A DNA stretch of 64,000 bases from Vibrio mytili (GTDB lineage Bacteria > Pseudomonadota > Gammaproteobacteria > Enterobacterales > Vibrionaceae). The stretch is from positions 52,217 to 116,216 of the forward strand of contig NZ_JXOK01000022.1 in the NCBI RefSeq assembly GCF_000830505.1. The letters run 5' to 3'. The position numbers were made by a program, and so were the translations under genes. Under the pieces are notes generated by a model. That model saw only the letters and a program-made list of their open reading frames with translations, was not told the origin of the DNA and made no database searches. The stretch's first letter is position 1. Each line of letters begins with the position of its first letter. Shown here piece by piece: positions 32,298-42,539 of the stretch.

Positions 32298-32933
32298 ATG
32301 AAGTTACGAACAGTGGCTGCTTCACTGTTACTGATACTGACCGCGACGACAACCAAGGCCAATGTTGCTGATGTCGGTGCGCCAGTACCTATTTATTCTG
32401 AAGCAGAACTGATAAAGCTGATTGAACAAAATAAGCACCTGCAGCGTGTGCGTGCTGATAACTGCCAGTTGGTCGAGGACATTATTGCTCGTGCGACCCG
32501 AATCAACCTGCCCGCTTATGAATTTTTGTATGGCGATATGCTCGCGTGGGGCGTGTGCGTACCACAAGATGTAGAGCTCGGGCTGTACTACATGGAAAAC
32601 GCTGCGCATCAAGGTCTGCCAGCTGCACTGGAGCAAATAGGTCGCTATTATTCTCGCGGCACTTTGGTGCAACAAGATAAAGAGCGTGCCATTCCTTACC
32701 TGAGAGAAGCTGCTTCTATGGGGAACCTAAATGCGCGAATTCACCTTGCGGAGTTACTCCTGCGTGACTATGGCAGCCCGCTGGATTACGAAGATGCGTA
32801 TCGCTGGTTATATAACTCTGTTACCGCTGATCAACGAAAACACAAACGGATCGCGGTGCTTAGAAATGGTCTAGAGCAGCGCATGCCGCAGAACATTATT
32901 GCACGCGCCAAACGACGCGATACCTTCTGGTAA
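32298..32933 (+). CDS. motX: Sodium-driven flagellar motor protein MotX
   Basis: MotX is part of the periplasmic T ring that couples the PomAB Na+ stator to the polar flagellar motor of Vibrio. The 211-aa protein has a signal peptide (about 1-22, ending in TTTKA), then Sel1-like repeats such as LGLYYMENAAHQGLPAALEQ and AIPYLREAASMGNLNARIHL, and two cysteines (DNCQLV, WGVCV). It closely matches the V. parahaemolyticus and V. alginolyticus protein as I know it. The ATG at 32298 is preferred to a GTG 13 codons upstream. A sigma-28 promoter precedes it. Confidence 0.95.
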   Translation: MKLRTVAASLLLILTATTTKANVADVGAPVPIYSEAELIKLIEQNKHLQRVRADNCQLVEDIIARATRINLPAYEFLYGDMLAWGVCVPQDVELGLYYMENAAHQGLPAALEQIGRYYSRGTLVQQDKERAIPYLREAASMGNLNARIHLAELLLRDYGSPLDYEDAYRWLYNSVTADQRKHKRIAVLRNGLEQRMPQNIIARAKRRDTFW

Positions 32934-32983
32934 CCACTAGGAACTGTTGACGTTTCGCGGTTACTCTTCACTGATGACTTCAT

Positions 32984-33020
32984 GCAGCAAAGCCCACATT
33001 GAGTGGGCTTTGCTGCTTTT
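32984..33020 (+). terminator. Terminator after motX
   Basis: A perfect 14-base stem (GCAGCAAAGCCCAC with GTGGGCTTTGCTGC) has a five-base loop and four Ts. It separates motX from the convergent hmp. Confidence 0.92.
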
Positions 33021-33039
33021 GGGGAGTCGATAGTTGATG

Positions 33040-34224
33040 TTAAATGACTTTATGTGGGCCAAAGCATTCATAATGGAATTGCGCTTGCGGGACACCTAAT
33101 TCAATTAACTGTTTGGCGATGTACTGCATAAAGCCCACTGGGCCACAAAAGTACACTTGTACATTATCTTGTTTCAGGGCCGTTTCAATTTCATGTAGAT
33201 CGACAAAGCCCGTAAAGTGGAAATCTTCACCGATTTTGTCTTGTGTGGTTGGCCGGTTGTACCAAACCAGCGCGTTCATGTTTTCTTTGGTCGCTACAAG
33301 TTGGCTGACATGTTGTTTAAACGCATGTTGTTGACCATTTTCCGTCGCGTGAACCCAAGTCACAGGCGCTTGATGGTCAGTTAAACTCTCAAGCATAGAA
33401 AGTGTCGGTGTTAAACCAACACCCGCTGAAATAAGCACGACCGGTGTCTTTGCATCAACCTCCATAAAGAAATCACCTGCAGGTGCTGCGAGTTTTACTT
33501 TATCACCGACATTGAGTTTATCATGCAGGTAACTGGAGACGATGCCGTCTTGTTCGCGTTTAACCGAGATACGATAGGTGTCTTCTTGTATGGCTGAAGA
33601 TAAGCTGTATTGACGGATCTCTTGGTTATCCAAACTATCGCTGTTGATGTAGATACCTAGATACTGCCCGGGTTTATAGGAAGAGACTGTGCCACCATCT
33701 GTTGGCTTGAATACAAAACTGCAGATGTGTGAACTCTCTGGTTGTTTCTCAATGAGTTCAAACTCACGCAGCCCACGCCAACCGCCTTCTAACGCTTGAT
33801 TCTCTTGGTAGATTTGTTCTTCGCGTTGAATAAAGACGTTCGCTAATACGCCGTAAGCTTCAGCCCAGGCATCCAACACTTCTTGCCCCGGGTTAAACAG
33901 CTCATCGATGGTTGCAAGCAGGTGTTGACCTACGATTTGGTATTGTTCTGACGTGATTAAAAAGCTGGTGTGTTTGTGGGCGATTTTTTCTACCGCACCA
34001 AGCAGAGCAGGTAGGTTCTCGATGTTTGCAGCATACGCACAGATTGCATTGAACAGTGCTTCGCGCTGATCACCATTGCGCTGATTACTCATATTGAAAA
34101 TATCTTTCAGTTCAGGATTGTGGCTGAACATACGCTCATAAAAGTGTGCCGTCAGTTTCGGTCCCGTTTGTGCGATGAGCGGTGCGGTAGCTTGGACGAT
34201 TTCAATGGTTTGCTTGCTGAGCAT
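33040..34224 (-). CDS. hmp: Flavohemoprotein, nitric oxide dioxygenase
   Basis: Hmp oxidises NO to nitrate using O2 and NAD(P)H. The 394-aa protein has an N-terminal globin domain (1-140) with the proximal histidine in [10 protein letters not shown], a ferredoxin-reductase-type FAD domain with RQYSLSSA, and an NAD domain with [16 protein letters not shown] and [10 protein letters not shown]. It is divergent from nsrR, and the shared intergenic region has two NsrR-type operators. Confidence 0.97.
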   Translation of the reverse strand: MLSKQTIEIVQATAPLIAQTGPKLTAHFYERMFSHNPELKDIFNMSNQRNGDQREALFNAICAYAANIENLPALLGAVEKIAHKHTSFLITSEQYQIVGQHLLATIDELFNPGQEVLDAWAEAYGVLANVFIQREEQIYQENQALEGGWRGLREFELIEKQPESSHICSFVFKPTDGGTVSSYKPGQYLGIYINSDSLDNQEIRQYSLSSAIQEDTYRISVKREQDGIVSSYLHDKLNVGDKVKLAAPAGDFFMEVDAKTPVVLISAGVGLTPTLSMLESLTDHQAPVTWVHATENGQQHAFKQHVSQLVATKENMNALVWYNRPTTQDKIGEDFHFTGFVDLHEIETALKQDNVQVYFCGPVGFMQYIAKQLIELGVPQAQFHYECFGPHKVI

Positions 34225-34257
34225 AGAGGCTTCCTATTTTATTGGGTGTTGTATTTT

Positions 34258-34280
34258 AAGTTGCATTTTTAATGCATGTT
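34258..34280. promoter_or_regulatory. NsrR operator 1 (hmp-nsrR intergenic)
   Basis: Two 11-base half-sites around one base: AAGTTGCATTT, T, TAATGCATGTT. It matches the enterobacterial NsrR 11-1-11 consensus (AAGATGYATTT / AAATRCATCTT) with one mismatch on the left and two on the right. Confidence 0.75.
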
Positions 34281-34282
34281 TA

Positions 34283-34305
34283 AAGTTGTATCTCAAATGT
34301 ATCTT
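34283..34305. promoter_or_regulatory. NsrR operator 2 (hmp-nsrR intergenic)
   Basis: Half-sites AAGTTGTATCT and AAATGTATCTT flank a central C. They match the NsrR 11-1-11 consensus with two and one mismatches. Its centre is 25 bases from operator 1. Confidence 0.72.
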
Positions 34306-34352
34306 TCATTCAAGAAAAGATTTACACTTTTGCTATTACAGAGGATAGCAAT

Positions 34353-34778
34353 ATGCAGTTAACTAGCTTCACAGATTACGCGTTGAGGACCCTAATCTAC
34401 TTAGCCTCACTGCCAAAGGACGAATTGACCAACATAACGGAAGTGACGGATTTATTTGGTGTATCTCGTAACCATATGGTTAAAGTCATCAACCGCTTAG
34501 GACAGTTAGGTTACATACAAACCGTGCGCGGAAAAAACGGCGGGATCCGTTTAATGAAGCCTGCATCTGAGATCACGGTTGGAGGGGTTGTTCGTGATTT
34601 GGAACCGTTAGAGCTGGTGAACTGCAGTGCGGACTTTTGTCATATCACTCCGGCGTGTCGATTAAAGGATAAGCTTGCCAAAGCCAAAAGTGCTTTTCTT
34701 GCTGAGCTTGATGATTGCACCATTGATGAGTTGCTCCGGGGCAATTCAGAGCTTTTGATCTTACTGGCTCGCCCATAA
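34353..34778 (+). CDS. nsrR: Nitric oxide-sensing repressor NsrR
   Basis: NsrR is an Rrf2-family iron-sulfur repressor that releases DNA on reaction with NO. The 141-aa protein has a winged helix ([17 protein letters not shown], then [19 protein letters not shown]) and the three cluster cysteines in [15 protein letters not shown]. It lies upstream of rnr as in E. coli, but here is also divergent from its target hmp. Autorepression is inferred from the operators. Confidence 0.95.
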   Translation: MQLTSFTDYALRTLIYLASLPKDELTNITEVTDLFGVSRNHMVKVINRLGQLGYIQTVRGKNGGIRLMKPASEITVGGVVRDLEPLELVNCSADFCHITPACRLKDKLAKAKSAFLAELDDCTIDELLRGNSELLILLARP

Positions 34779-34882
34779 CTCCCGCCACTCGTGTCGTTAC
34801 GCATTTTTCAAAGCATTTCTGTAGGTTATCGAGAGAGTCAGATATACTAACTGTATACCTTCCTTGCTAGATAGGCGTGCCT

Positions 34883-37401
34883 ATGTCAGACAATATGCCA
34901 AATGATCCGTTTGCGGATCGTGAGTCCCAAAATTACGAAAACCCAATTCCAAGCCGAGAGTTCATTCTTGAATTCCTTGGCAAGTCCGGTGCACCAATGA
35001 ATCGCAACGACTTGTTCGAAGCACTTAAGCTCGAGGGCGAAGAGCAGTATGAAGGATTGCGTCGTCGTTTGCGTGCAATGGAGCGTGATGGGCAGTTGGT
35101 GTTTACTCGCCGCCAGTGCTACGCACTACCTGAAAAGCTAGAAATGGTGAAAGGGTATGTCATTGGTCATAAAGATGGTCATGGCTGGGTACGACCAGAA
35201 GGCAGCGTGGGTAAGGATAATGATATTGTACTGCCGCACCATCAGATGAAGAACATCATTCATGGTGATTTCGTACTGGTTCAGCCAACGGATAACAGCA
35301 AGCGAGGCCGTCGTGAAGGTCGCTTAGTACGCGTTCTTGAAGAGCGCAATAACCAAATCGTCGGACGTTTCTTCCTTGAGTACGGTTATTCGTATGTCGT
35401 CCCTGACGATTCACGGATCTGCCAAGATATTCTTATTCCAAATGAGCACAAAGCGGGTGCTCGTATGGGCAATGTCGTCGTGATAGAAATCACCGATCGT
35501 GGTTCACGTACGCGCGGCATGATGGGTAAGGTTGTGGAAGTTCTGGGCGAAAATATGGCGCCGGGCATGGAAACGCAAATCGCGATCCGCACCCACCAAA
35601 TTCCACATGAGTGGCCCGATGCGGTGATTAAACAAGTGGCTGACTTGTCTGAAGAGGTGCCTGAAGAAGCGAAAGTCGGTCGTGTTGACTTGCGTGACTT
35701 ACCGTTGGTGACAATTGATGGCGAAGACGCACGTGACTTTGATGATGCAGTCTTCTGTGAGAAGAAGAAAAGCGGAGGTTGGCGTTTATGGGTCGCGATA
35801 GCGACGTCAGCTACTACGTGCGTCCCGACTCGGCTCTGGATAAAGAGGCGATTATTCGTGGTAACTCGGTGTATTTCCCGTCTCAGGTGGTACCAATGTT
35901 ACCTGAGGTATTGTCTAACGGTTTGTGTTCGCTGAACCCACAGGTTGATCGCTTATGTATGGTATGTGAGATGACCATCTCTGACACAGGCAAACTATCG
36001 GGTTATAAGCATTACGAAGCGGTAATGAATTCGCATGCGCGTCTGACTTACACCAAAGTACATCATATCTTGGAAGGTGACGAAGAGTTGCGCGAGCGTT
36101 ACAGCAAGTTGGTTCCGCACCTAGAAGAGTTGCATCGCATGTACAAAGTGCTTAAAGGGGCGCGCGAACAACGGGGTGCGATTGAATTCGAAACCGTCGA
36201 AACCAAGTTCATCTTTAATGCTGAACGCAAGATTGACAGAATTGAACCGCTGGAGCGTAACGATGCGCACAAGCTGATTGAAGAATGTATGATCTTGGCT
36301 AATATCGCATCGGCTTCGCTGGTGGAAAAAGCAAAAGAACCGGCACTGTACCGTATCCATGAAACACCGGGCGAAGAACGTCTGATGGGCTTCCGAGATT
36401 TCCTGAGTGAGCTTGGTTTGGAGCTGGGTGGCGGACTGGAACCATCACCCACTGATTATGCAAACCTGATGCGACAAGTCGGAGAACGGCCGGATCAGGA
36501 GTTGATTCAGACCATGTTATTGCGTTCGATGAAACAAGCGGTGTACAACGCCGATAACGCGGGTCACTTTGGTTTGGCACTGCAGCGCTATGCTCACTTC
36601 ACCTCTCCAATTCGTCGTTATCCAGACTTGTTGTTGCACCGAGCCATCAAGTATCTGATCGCCAAAAACGAAGGCCGAAACCAAGATCGTTGGACACCAA
36701 CGGGTGGATACCATTATTCATTTGATGATATGGACTTCTACGGTGAGCAGTGCTCAATGACAGAGCGCCGAGCTGATGATGCGACCCGTGATGTTGCAGA
36801 CTGGTTGAAGTGTGAGTATATGCAAGACCACGTCGGAGACGAACTAGATGGTGTGATTGCTAATGTGACCGGGTTTGGTTTCTTTGTTCGTTTAACCGAG
36901 CTGCACATCGATGGCCTAGTGCATATTTCGACCTTAGCCAATGATTACTACCAATTTGATCCAATAGGTCAAAGACTTATCGGGGAAAGTTTCGGCAACA
37001 TCTATCGCTTGGGTGATGCGGTGAAAGTGAAAGTATTGGCCGTTAACCTCGACGACAAGCAAATTGACTTTGAATTGATCGAAACAAGTCGTAAGCTACG
37101 CGGCGAAGGAAAAACCGCGAAGAAGAGAGCAGCAGAAGCGAAACGCAAAGCCAAAGAGAAAAAGCGCTCAGCGACGCGATCGTCATCAAATGAGAATGGT
37201 GCTCAGCGTGCTATTCCTGCGATAGAACCAACCAAGCGACCTGAAGACACAGAGGCTGGCACGAAGAAAAGTGACCCAAAGCGCGGTTCTAACAATGGTG
37301 GAACGGACGGCAAAAAGAAGCCGAAAGTGAGAAAAGCCAGTAAGAAAAAACCACACAGTAAGCCAAAGAAAACTCAGCGCTCTAAACGAGACGTGGAGTA
37401 A
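34883..37401 (+). pseudogene. rnr: Ribonuclease R, frameshifted near 35803
   Basis: RNase R is the processive 3'-5' exonuclease that degrades structured RNA and is needed in the cold. The N-terminal helix-turn-helix and cold-shock domains and the start of the RNB domain ([20 protein letters not shown]) read from ATG 34883. After WVAIA the frame shifts, and [18 protein letters not shown] continues in frame +1 to the S1 domain and a lysine-rich tail. Restoring one G at ATAGCG[G]ACGTC gives 839 aa. Probably a sequencing deletion. Confidence 0.94.
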
Positions 37402-37459
37402 AGCTGAAAGCCAACCTGAGTAGAGTTAGGTTGGTATAACCGGAACGACAGGTTAAATA

Positions 37460-38202
37460 ATGAGTAACGAATTTCTTTACGGTATTCATGCCGTGAAAGC
37501 GGTATTAGAACGTGAACCAGAGCGTTTTGTCGAAGCGTATGTATTGAAAGGACGCCAAGATGACCGCTTAATGCCAATCCTGAATGATTTGCAGGTGTGT
37601 GGCGTATCGATTCAGCAAATGACGCGTAAAACCTTGGATGACAAGGCGAGTGGCGCGAATCACCAAGGGATCATCGCCCGAGTCAAACCTGCGAAACAGC
37701 TGAATGAAAATGACATCGATGACATTTTGGCGCAGCATGAAGCACCACTGTTATTAGTGCTGGATGGGGTAACGGATCCACACAACCTGGGTGCTTGCTT
37801 ACGTAATGCAGACGCCGCAGGTGCGGCTGCGATCATCGTACCTAAAGATCGTTCTGCAGCCATGAATGCAACAGTGAGTAAGGTCGCGTGTGGCGCAGCG
37901 AAGTGGTGCCTTTGATCCGCGTGACCAACCTTGCGCGCACGATGCGTTCACTGCAAGAGCAAGGCATATGGTTCGTTGGTACTGCCGGTGAAGCGACTCA
38001 CGATATCTACCAGGCAAAACTGACCGGTCCTCTGGCTATCGTTATGGGAGCAGAAGGTGACGGCATGCGCCGCTTGACGCGCGAAACCTGTGATGATTTG
38101 ATCAAAATCCCGATGGCAGGTAGTGTATCCAGCTTAAACGTATCGGTTGCCTCTGGCATCTGCTTGTTTGAAGCAGTACGTCAACGGCTTGCTTCAAAAT
38201 AG
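37460..38202 (+). pseudogene. rlmB: 23S rRNA Gm2251 methyltransferase RlmB, frameshifted near 37906
   Basis: RlmB is a SPOUT 2'-O-methyltransferase modifying G2251 in the 23S P loop. The substrate-binding N-terminus ([20 protein letters not shown]) and SPOUT motif 1 ([20 protein letters not shown]) read in frame. After SKVACGAA the frame breaks, and [15 protein letters not shown] with [12 protein letters not shown] and [14 protein letters not shown] continues in another frame. One G restored in GCAGCG[G]AAGTG yields 247 aa. It follows rnr, as in E. coli. Confidence 0.94.
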
Positions 38203-38265
38203 CGTTAAAGCAAAATTTGCATTAAATAATCATCAAATAAAGGTCTGTGATAATGACCAAAACTC

Positions 38266-38291
38266 AGGATGGGCAACCATCCTTTGTTATT
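38266..38291 (+). terminator. Probable terminator after rlmB
   Basis: AGGATGG and CCATCCT form a seven-base stem around GCAA, followed by TTGTTATTTT. Confidence 0.65.
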
Positions 38292-38313
38292 TTAGCTCAT
38301 GCGTAGGGAAGTT

Positions 38314-39000
38314 ATGACTCAACAATCTATAAAATTCATCGTCTTTGATCTGGATGGAACGTTACTTGATAGTGTGCCAGATTTAGCCGTTGCCGCAGAC
38401 CAAGCCGTTCAAGCTCTGGGTTTCCCTCCAGTCTCTGAAGAGCAGGTTCGTGATTATGTGGGTAATGGTGCGGATGTATTGATCAGCCGTTCATTGAGCC
38501 AAAGTCTAACCATCAACCCGGAGCTAAGCGACGAACTACGAGCACAAGCCAGGATCCTGTTTGATGACTATTACGAGCAAAGCGGTCATAAACTGAGTCA
38601 CCTTTATCCAACGGTAAAAGAAACGCTGGAGGAGCTATATCAAGCAGGGTTTACGCTCGCTATCGTAACCAACAAGCCCTCGAAGTTTGTGCCTGATATA
38701 TTAGAACAGCATGGCATCGCAAAGTACTTTGTCGATGTATTAGGTGGCGATGCTTTCCCAGAGAAAAAACCGAATCCAGTCGCGCTAAACTGGCTAATGG
38801 AAAAACATAAGGTGCAACCAAGCCAGATGCTGATGGTGGGTGACTCGAAAAACGATATTCTTGCAGCGAAAAATGCTGGAGTGGCGTCTTTCGGTTTGAC
38901 CTACGGTTATAACCACGGAGAGCCTATTTCGGCATCAAACCCGGACGTTGTCGCCGACCGTTTGTCGGAATTATTGGAAGTCGTCGCTGTTTCTGCGTAA
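38314..39000 (+). CDS. gph: Phosphoglycolate phosphatase
   Basis: Gph is a HAD hydrolase that removes 2-phosphoglycolate, for example from DNA repair of oxidised ends. The 228-aa protein has motif I VFDLDGTLLDS, motif II TNKPSKF, and motif III/IV KKPNP and VGDSKNDILAAKNAG. ATG 38314 is preferred over ATG 38299 because AGGGA precedes it. It pairs with trpS as in E. coli, but rpe and dam are not upstream. Confidence 0.94.
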   Translation: MTQQSIKFIVFDLDGTLLDSVPDLAVAADQAVQALGFPPVSEEQVRDYVGNGADVLISRSLSQSLTINPELSDELRAQARILFDDYYEQSGHKLSHLYPTVKETLEELYQAGFTLAIVTNKPSKFVPDILEQHGIAKYFVDVLGGDAFPEKKPNPVALNWLMEKHKVQPSQMLMVGDSKNDILAAKNAGVASFGLTYGYNHGEPISASNPDVVADRLSELLEVVAVSA

Positions 39001-39049
39001 CGGTGACAAAAGATCTTTCAAAATACTCGCTAATGAGTACACTGAAGAG

Positions 39050-39077
39050 CCGTGCGCTTATCGCCGCACGGTTTTTA
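39050..39077 (+). terminator. Terminator-like hairpin between gph and trpS
   Basis: CCGTGCG pairs with CGCACGG around an eight-base loop and is followed by five Ts. Confidence 0.75.
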
Positions 39078-39113
39078 TTTAATTAGATTAAAGAAGTCAA
39101 AGGAATCATTCTA

Positions 39114-40130
39114 ATGAGCAAACCCATTGTATTGAGTGGTGTTCAACCGTCAGGTGAACTAAGTATCGGTAATTACTTGGGTGCTCTACGTCAATGGCAC
39201 CAGATGCAAGACGACTATGATTGCCAATATTGTGTGGTAGACCTTCATGCGGTGACGGTTCGTCAGGACCCCAAAGCGCTGCATGAAGCGACCCTAGACG
39301 CACTAGCAATTTGTCTCGCTGTAGGTGTTGATCCGAAGAAGAGCACGCTATTTGTTCAGTCACATGTCCCAGAGCATGCTCAACTTGGTTGGCTTCTTAA
39401 CTGTTATACGCAAATGGGCGAGCTGAGCCGTATGACTCAGTTCAAGGATAAATCCGCCCGTTATGCGAACGATGTGAATGTTGGTCTGTTTGACTATCCG
39501 GTATTGATGGCCGCTGATATTTTGCTTTATGGTGCAAATCAAGTGCCTGTTGGTAGCGATCAGAAGCAGCACCTAGAGTTAGCGCGCGACATCGCAACGC
39601 GCTTCAATAACATCTACTCGCCAGAAAGCCCAATCTTCACCGTGCCAGAACCGTACATTCCGACTGTTAACGCGCGCGTGATGAGCCTACAAGACGCGAC
39701 GAAGAAAATGTCGAAGTCAGATGACAATCGCAAGAACGTTATTACGCTGCTTGAAGAACCAAAATCGATCCTTAAGAAGATCAATAAGGCGCAAACCGAC
39801 ACGGAAACGCCACCGAGCATTCGTCATGATATCGAGAATAAAGCGGGCATTGCCAACCTGATGGGGCTTTATTCTGCGGCAACCGGTTTGAGCTTTGAAG
39901 AAATTGAAGCGAAGTATCAGGGTGTCGAAATGTACGGCCCATTCAAGAAAGACGTGGGTGAAGCGGTTGTAGCCATGCTAGAGCCTATTCAGGCTGAGTA
40001 CCACCGCATTCGAGCTGACCGAGCTTACATGGATGAAGTGATGCAGCAAGGTGCAGAAAAAGCGTCAGCTCGCGCTGCTGAAACTCTGAAAAAAGCCTAC
40101 GCAGCAGTAGGTTTTGTCGCTCGTCCGTAA
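39114..40130 (+). CDS. trpS: Tryptophanyl-tRNA synthetase
   Basis: A class I synthetase charging tRNA-Trp. The 338-aa protein has the HIGH-equivalent [14 protein letters not shown] near residue 10, [31 protein letters not shown] and the KMSKSDDN loop near residue 195. A terminator follows. Confidence 0.98.
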   Translation: MSKPIVLSGVQPSGELSIGNYLGALRQWHQMQDDYDCQYCVVDLHAVTVRQDPKALHEATLDALAICLAVGVDPKKSTLFVQSHVPEHAQLGWLLNCYTQMGELSRMTQFKDKSARYANDVNVGLFDYPVLMAADILLYGANQVPVGSDQKQHLELARDIATRFNNIYSPESPIFTVPEPYIPTVNARVMSLQDATKKMSKSDDNRKNVITLLEEPKSILKKINKAQTDTETPPSIRHDIENKAGIANLMGLYSAATGLSFEEIEAKYQGVEMYGPFKKDVGEAVVAMLEPIQAEYHRIRADRAYMDEVMQQGAEKASARAAETLKKAYAAVGFVARP

Positions 40131-40152
40131 GCGGTAATCAAATGTGAATATC

Positions 40153-40178
40153 AAAGCCCCATACCTTGGGGCTTTTTT
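40153..40178 (+). terminator. Terminator after trpS
   Basis: AAAGCCCC and GGGGCTTT form the stem around a short loop, followed by a T-run. Confidence 0.9.
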
Positions 40179-40290
40179 ATTGCGCAAAAGCTTGCCTTTC
40201 TGGTTTGGTGTTGCAAAATACCGCCTTTAGTTATCACTCAGCTTCGTTGATAACGTCATGCCAGAATGGATTGGGGGTAGCTGAAACCTT

Positions 40291-40871
40291 ATGTTGTTAA
40301 TCATCGATAATTACGATTCTTTTACTTACAACCTTTATCAATACTTTTGTGAGTTGGGCGCGGATGTAAAAGTTGTGCGTAATGATGAAATCGATATTCA
40401 AGGCATCGAAGCTTGAATCCAACTCATCTTGTCATCTCTCCTGGTCCGTGTACGCCGAATGAAGCGGGCGTTTCCCTAGAAGCGATTGAGCATTTTGCTG
40501 GGAAACTGCCCATTCTTGGGGTTTGTTTAGGTCATCAAGCGATTGCACAAGTGTTTGGCGCACAAGTCGTACGTGCTCGACAAGTGATGCATGGTAAGAC
40601 CTCCCCGATCCGTCATACTGGGCGTAGTGTGTTTAAAAATCTTGCCAACCCACTGACCGTGACTCGCTACCATTCCCTCGTGGTGAAGAATGGTACCTTG
40701 CCGGATGTTTTTGAGCTGACGGCTTGGACTGAGCTACCCGATGGCAGTATGGATGAAATTATGGGTTATCAACATAAGACCCTACCAATTGATGCGGTAC
40801 AATTCCATCCAGAATCAATTAAGACCGAGCAAGGGCATGAGTTGCTTGCCAATTTTCTTGCGCGTAAATGA
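40291..40871 (+). pseudogene. pabA: Aminodeoxychorismate/anthranilate synthase glutaminase subunit, frameshifted at 40413
   Basis: A class I glutamine amidotransferase that supplies ammonia to PabB for p-aminobenzoate (folate). The first 41 codons ([18 protein letters not shown] onward) end at TGA 40414. The remainder ([19 protein letters not shown]) continues in another frame, with the nucleophile cysteine in [11 protein letters not shown] and the His-Glu pair in VQFHPESI. One missing base restores 193 aa, the family size. Its position before astC is the one I recall for pabA in V. cholerae. Confidence 0.92.
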
Positions 40872-41234
40872 TCTGATCCTGATCACTTTTTTTAACAAAT
40901 TATTCATTTTTAGACCCCGTCGCTAGAATGCAAGAATATGCGAGCGATTGTTCTCGGTGGGGATGCTCAAACTCCCCCTCTTTCCCTGCTCCTTGTCTTA
41001 CATCAGTTTTACAAAAAACGACTTCTGTAATTTTTCTTCTTGATGCATAAATAATCATGTACAGTGACTAATAGTGGTTGATGTGGAATGCAAAAAGAAT
41101 AAATCACTATTGAAATAGTTAATTAAATGTAAATACAATGCTGTATCGGCTTAAATGCAAAACATTATTTGCTAGAGGGTAGGGCTCTAAGTTCACTTAT
41201 CTGTAAAGCCAGCGGTATCAAGAAGGAAAGTGCA
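40872..41234. promoter_or_regulatory. Upstream region of astC, weak ArgR-like site
   Basis: This 363-base AT-rich gap has no convincing gene. TGCATAAATAATCA at 41044-41057 resembles an ArgR box (TGAAT-WWWW-ATTCA) with two mismatches. A GGGGA/TCCCC inverted repeat lies near 40961-40978. ArgR control of ast is a reasonable guess from other bacteria, not shown here. Confidence 0.35.
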
Positions 41235-42446
41235 ATGACAATGGAAAACAAAGTAGAACGAGGCCTATTCGATGAGGTAATGGTGCCTTGTTATAACCCA
41301 ATGGAAATGATCCCAGTGAAAGGCAAAGGTTCGCGAGTTTGGGATCAGGACGGCAAGGAATACATTGACTTTGCGGGTGGGATTGCAGTGAGTTGCCTTG
41401 GTCATTGTCACCCAGTTATGGTCGATGCGCTGACCGAGCAAGCCAATAATTTATGGCACTTGAGCAATGTCATGACAAATGAACCTGCCTTGCGTTTGGC
41501 GAAGTTATTAACTGAGCTCTGTTTTGCCGAACGTGTGTTCTTTGCTAATTCGGGCGCAGAAGCGAACGAAGCCGCACTGAAACTGGCGCGCCGTTATGCC
41601 GCTGATGTTTATGGTCCAGAAAAGTCTGAAATCATTGCTTTTAAACAAGGCTTCCATGGCCGTACTTTCTTCACGGTTACGGTAGGTGGACAAGAAGCTT
41701 ATTCTGATGGTTTTGGTCCTAAACCTGGTAATGTCACACACCTGCCGTACAACGACATCGAAGCGTTGCAGCAGCAAATTTCAGATAAGACTTGTGCCGT
41801 TATGATGGAACCGTTGCAAGGTGAGGGAGGCATCGTGCCACCAACGCCAGAGTTTGCTCAAGCGGTGCGCGAGTTGTGTGATAAGCATAATGCGCTACTG
41901 ATTTTCGATGAAGTACAGACTGGTAATGGTCGTACTGGCCACTTTTATGCCTACCAAGGTTTAGGTATTACGCCTGATATCCTGAGCACGGCTAAATCAC
42001 TAGGCGGCGGCTTCCCAATCGGTGCCATGCTGACAACCGCGAAATTGGCGGAACACCTTAAAGTGGGGACGCATGGCTCAACTTATGGCGGTAACCCACT
42101 CGCTTGTGCGGTCGCTGAAGCGGTAGTCAACGAAGTCACTAAGCCGGAAGTATTGGCTGGCGTATTAGAGCGCGAGGCGATGTTCCGAGAAGGCCTTGAG
42201 AAGATCAATGCTAAATACAACCTCTTCTCTGAAGTGCGTGGTAAAGGACTATTACTAGGCGCGGCACTTAATGAAGAATGGCAAGGTCGTGCTCGTGACA
42301 TTTTGGTCGCGTCTGGTAAGCAAGGTCTCATGATATTAATTGCAGGTGCGAATGTTGTCCGTTTCACCCCGTCACTCGTTATTACACACCAAGAAATCGA
42401 AGAAGGCTTAGCCAAACTGGATAAAGCGATTGCGTCTTTAATTTAA
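41235..42446 (+). CDS. astC: Acetylornithine/succinylornithine aminotransferase
   Basis: A PLP-dependent class III aminotransferase. In this operon it should act on succinylornithine in the arginine succinyltransferase pathway, and it may also serve as ArgD in arginine synthesis. The 403-aa protein has [15 protein letters not shown], the substrate region [27 protein letters not shown], and the PLP lysine in [17 protein letters not shown] 41235 with AGGAAAG upstream is chosen over an in-frame ATG/TTG extension. Confidence 0.93.
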   Translation: MTMENKVERGLFDEVMVPCYNPMEMIPVKGKGSRVWDQDGKEYIDFAGGIAVSCLGHCHPVMVDALTEQANNLWHLSNVMTNEPALRLAKLLTELCFAERVFFANSGAEANEAALKLARRYAADVYGPEKSEIIAFKQGFHGRTFFTVTVGGQEAYSDGFGPKPGNVTHLPYNDIEALQQQISDKTCAVMMEPLQGEGGIVPPTPEFAQAVRELCDKHNALLIFDEVQTGNGRTGHFYAYQGLGITPDILSTAKSLGGGFPIGAMLTTAKLAEHLKVGTHGSTYGGNPLACAVAEAVVNEVTKPEVLAGVLEREAMFREGLEKINAKYNLFSEVRGKGLLLGAALNEEWQGRARDILVASGKQGLMILIAGANVVRFTPSLVITHQEIEEGLAKLDKAIASLI

Positions 42447-42462
42447 CGCGACACGCCGATTT

Positions 42463-42488
42463 CCCCCATCAGAGACCTCTGATGGGGG
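42463..42488 (+). terminator. Strong intercistronic hairpin between astC and astA
   Basis: A perfect 11-base stem (CCCCCATCAGA with TCTGATGGGGG) with a GACC loop. No T-tract follows, so it is more likely an mRNA-stabilising or partial-termination element than a full terminator. Confidence 0.65.
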
Positions 42489-42539
42489 CTCTGTTCCTAC
42501 GCTACTGTTAGGATCTTCTTGCATCTGGAGGGAATATTG

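Noticed and set aside
34883..37401. Programmed ribosomal frameshift in rnr
   Set aside because: No slippery heptamer, and the same kind of one-base loss occurs in five other unrelated genes.
40872..41234. Sigma-54 promoter for the ast operon
   Set aside because: I found no TGGCAC-N5-TTGCA-like pair in the upstream region.
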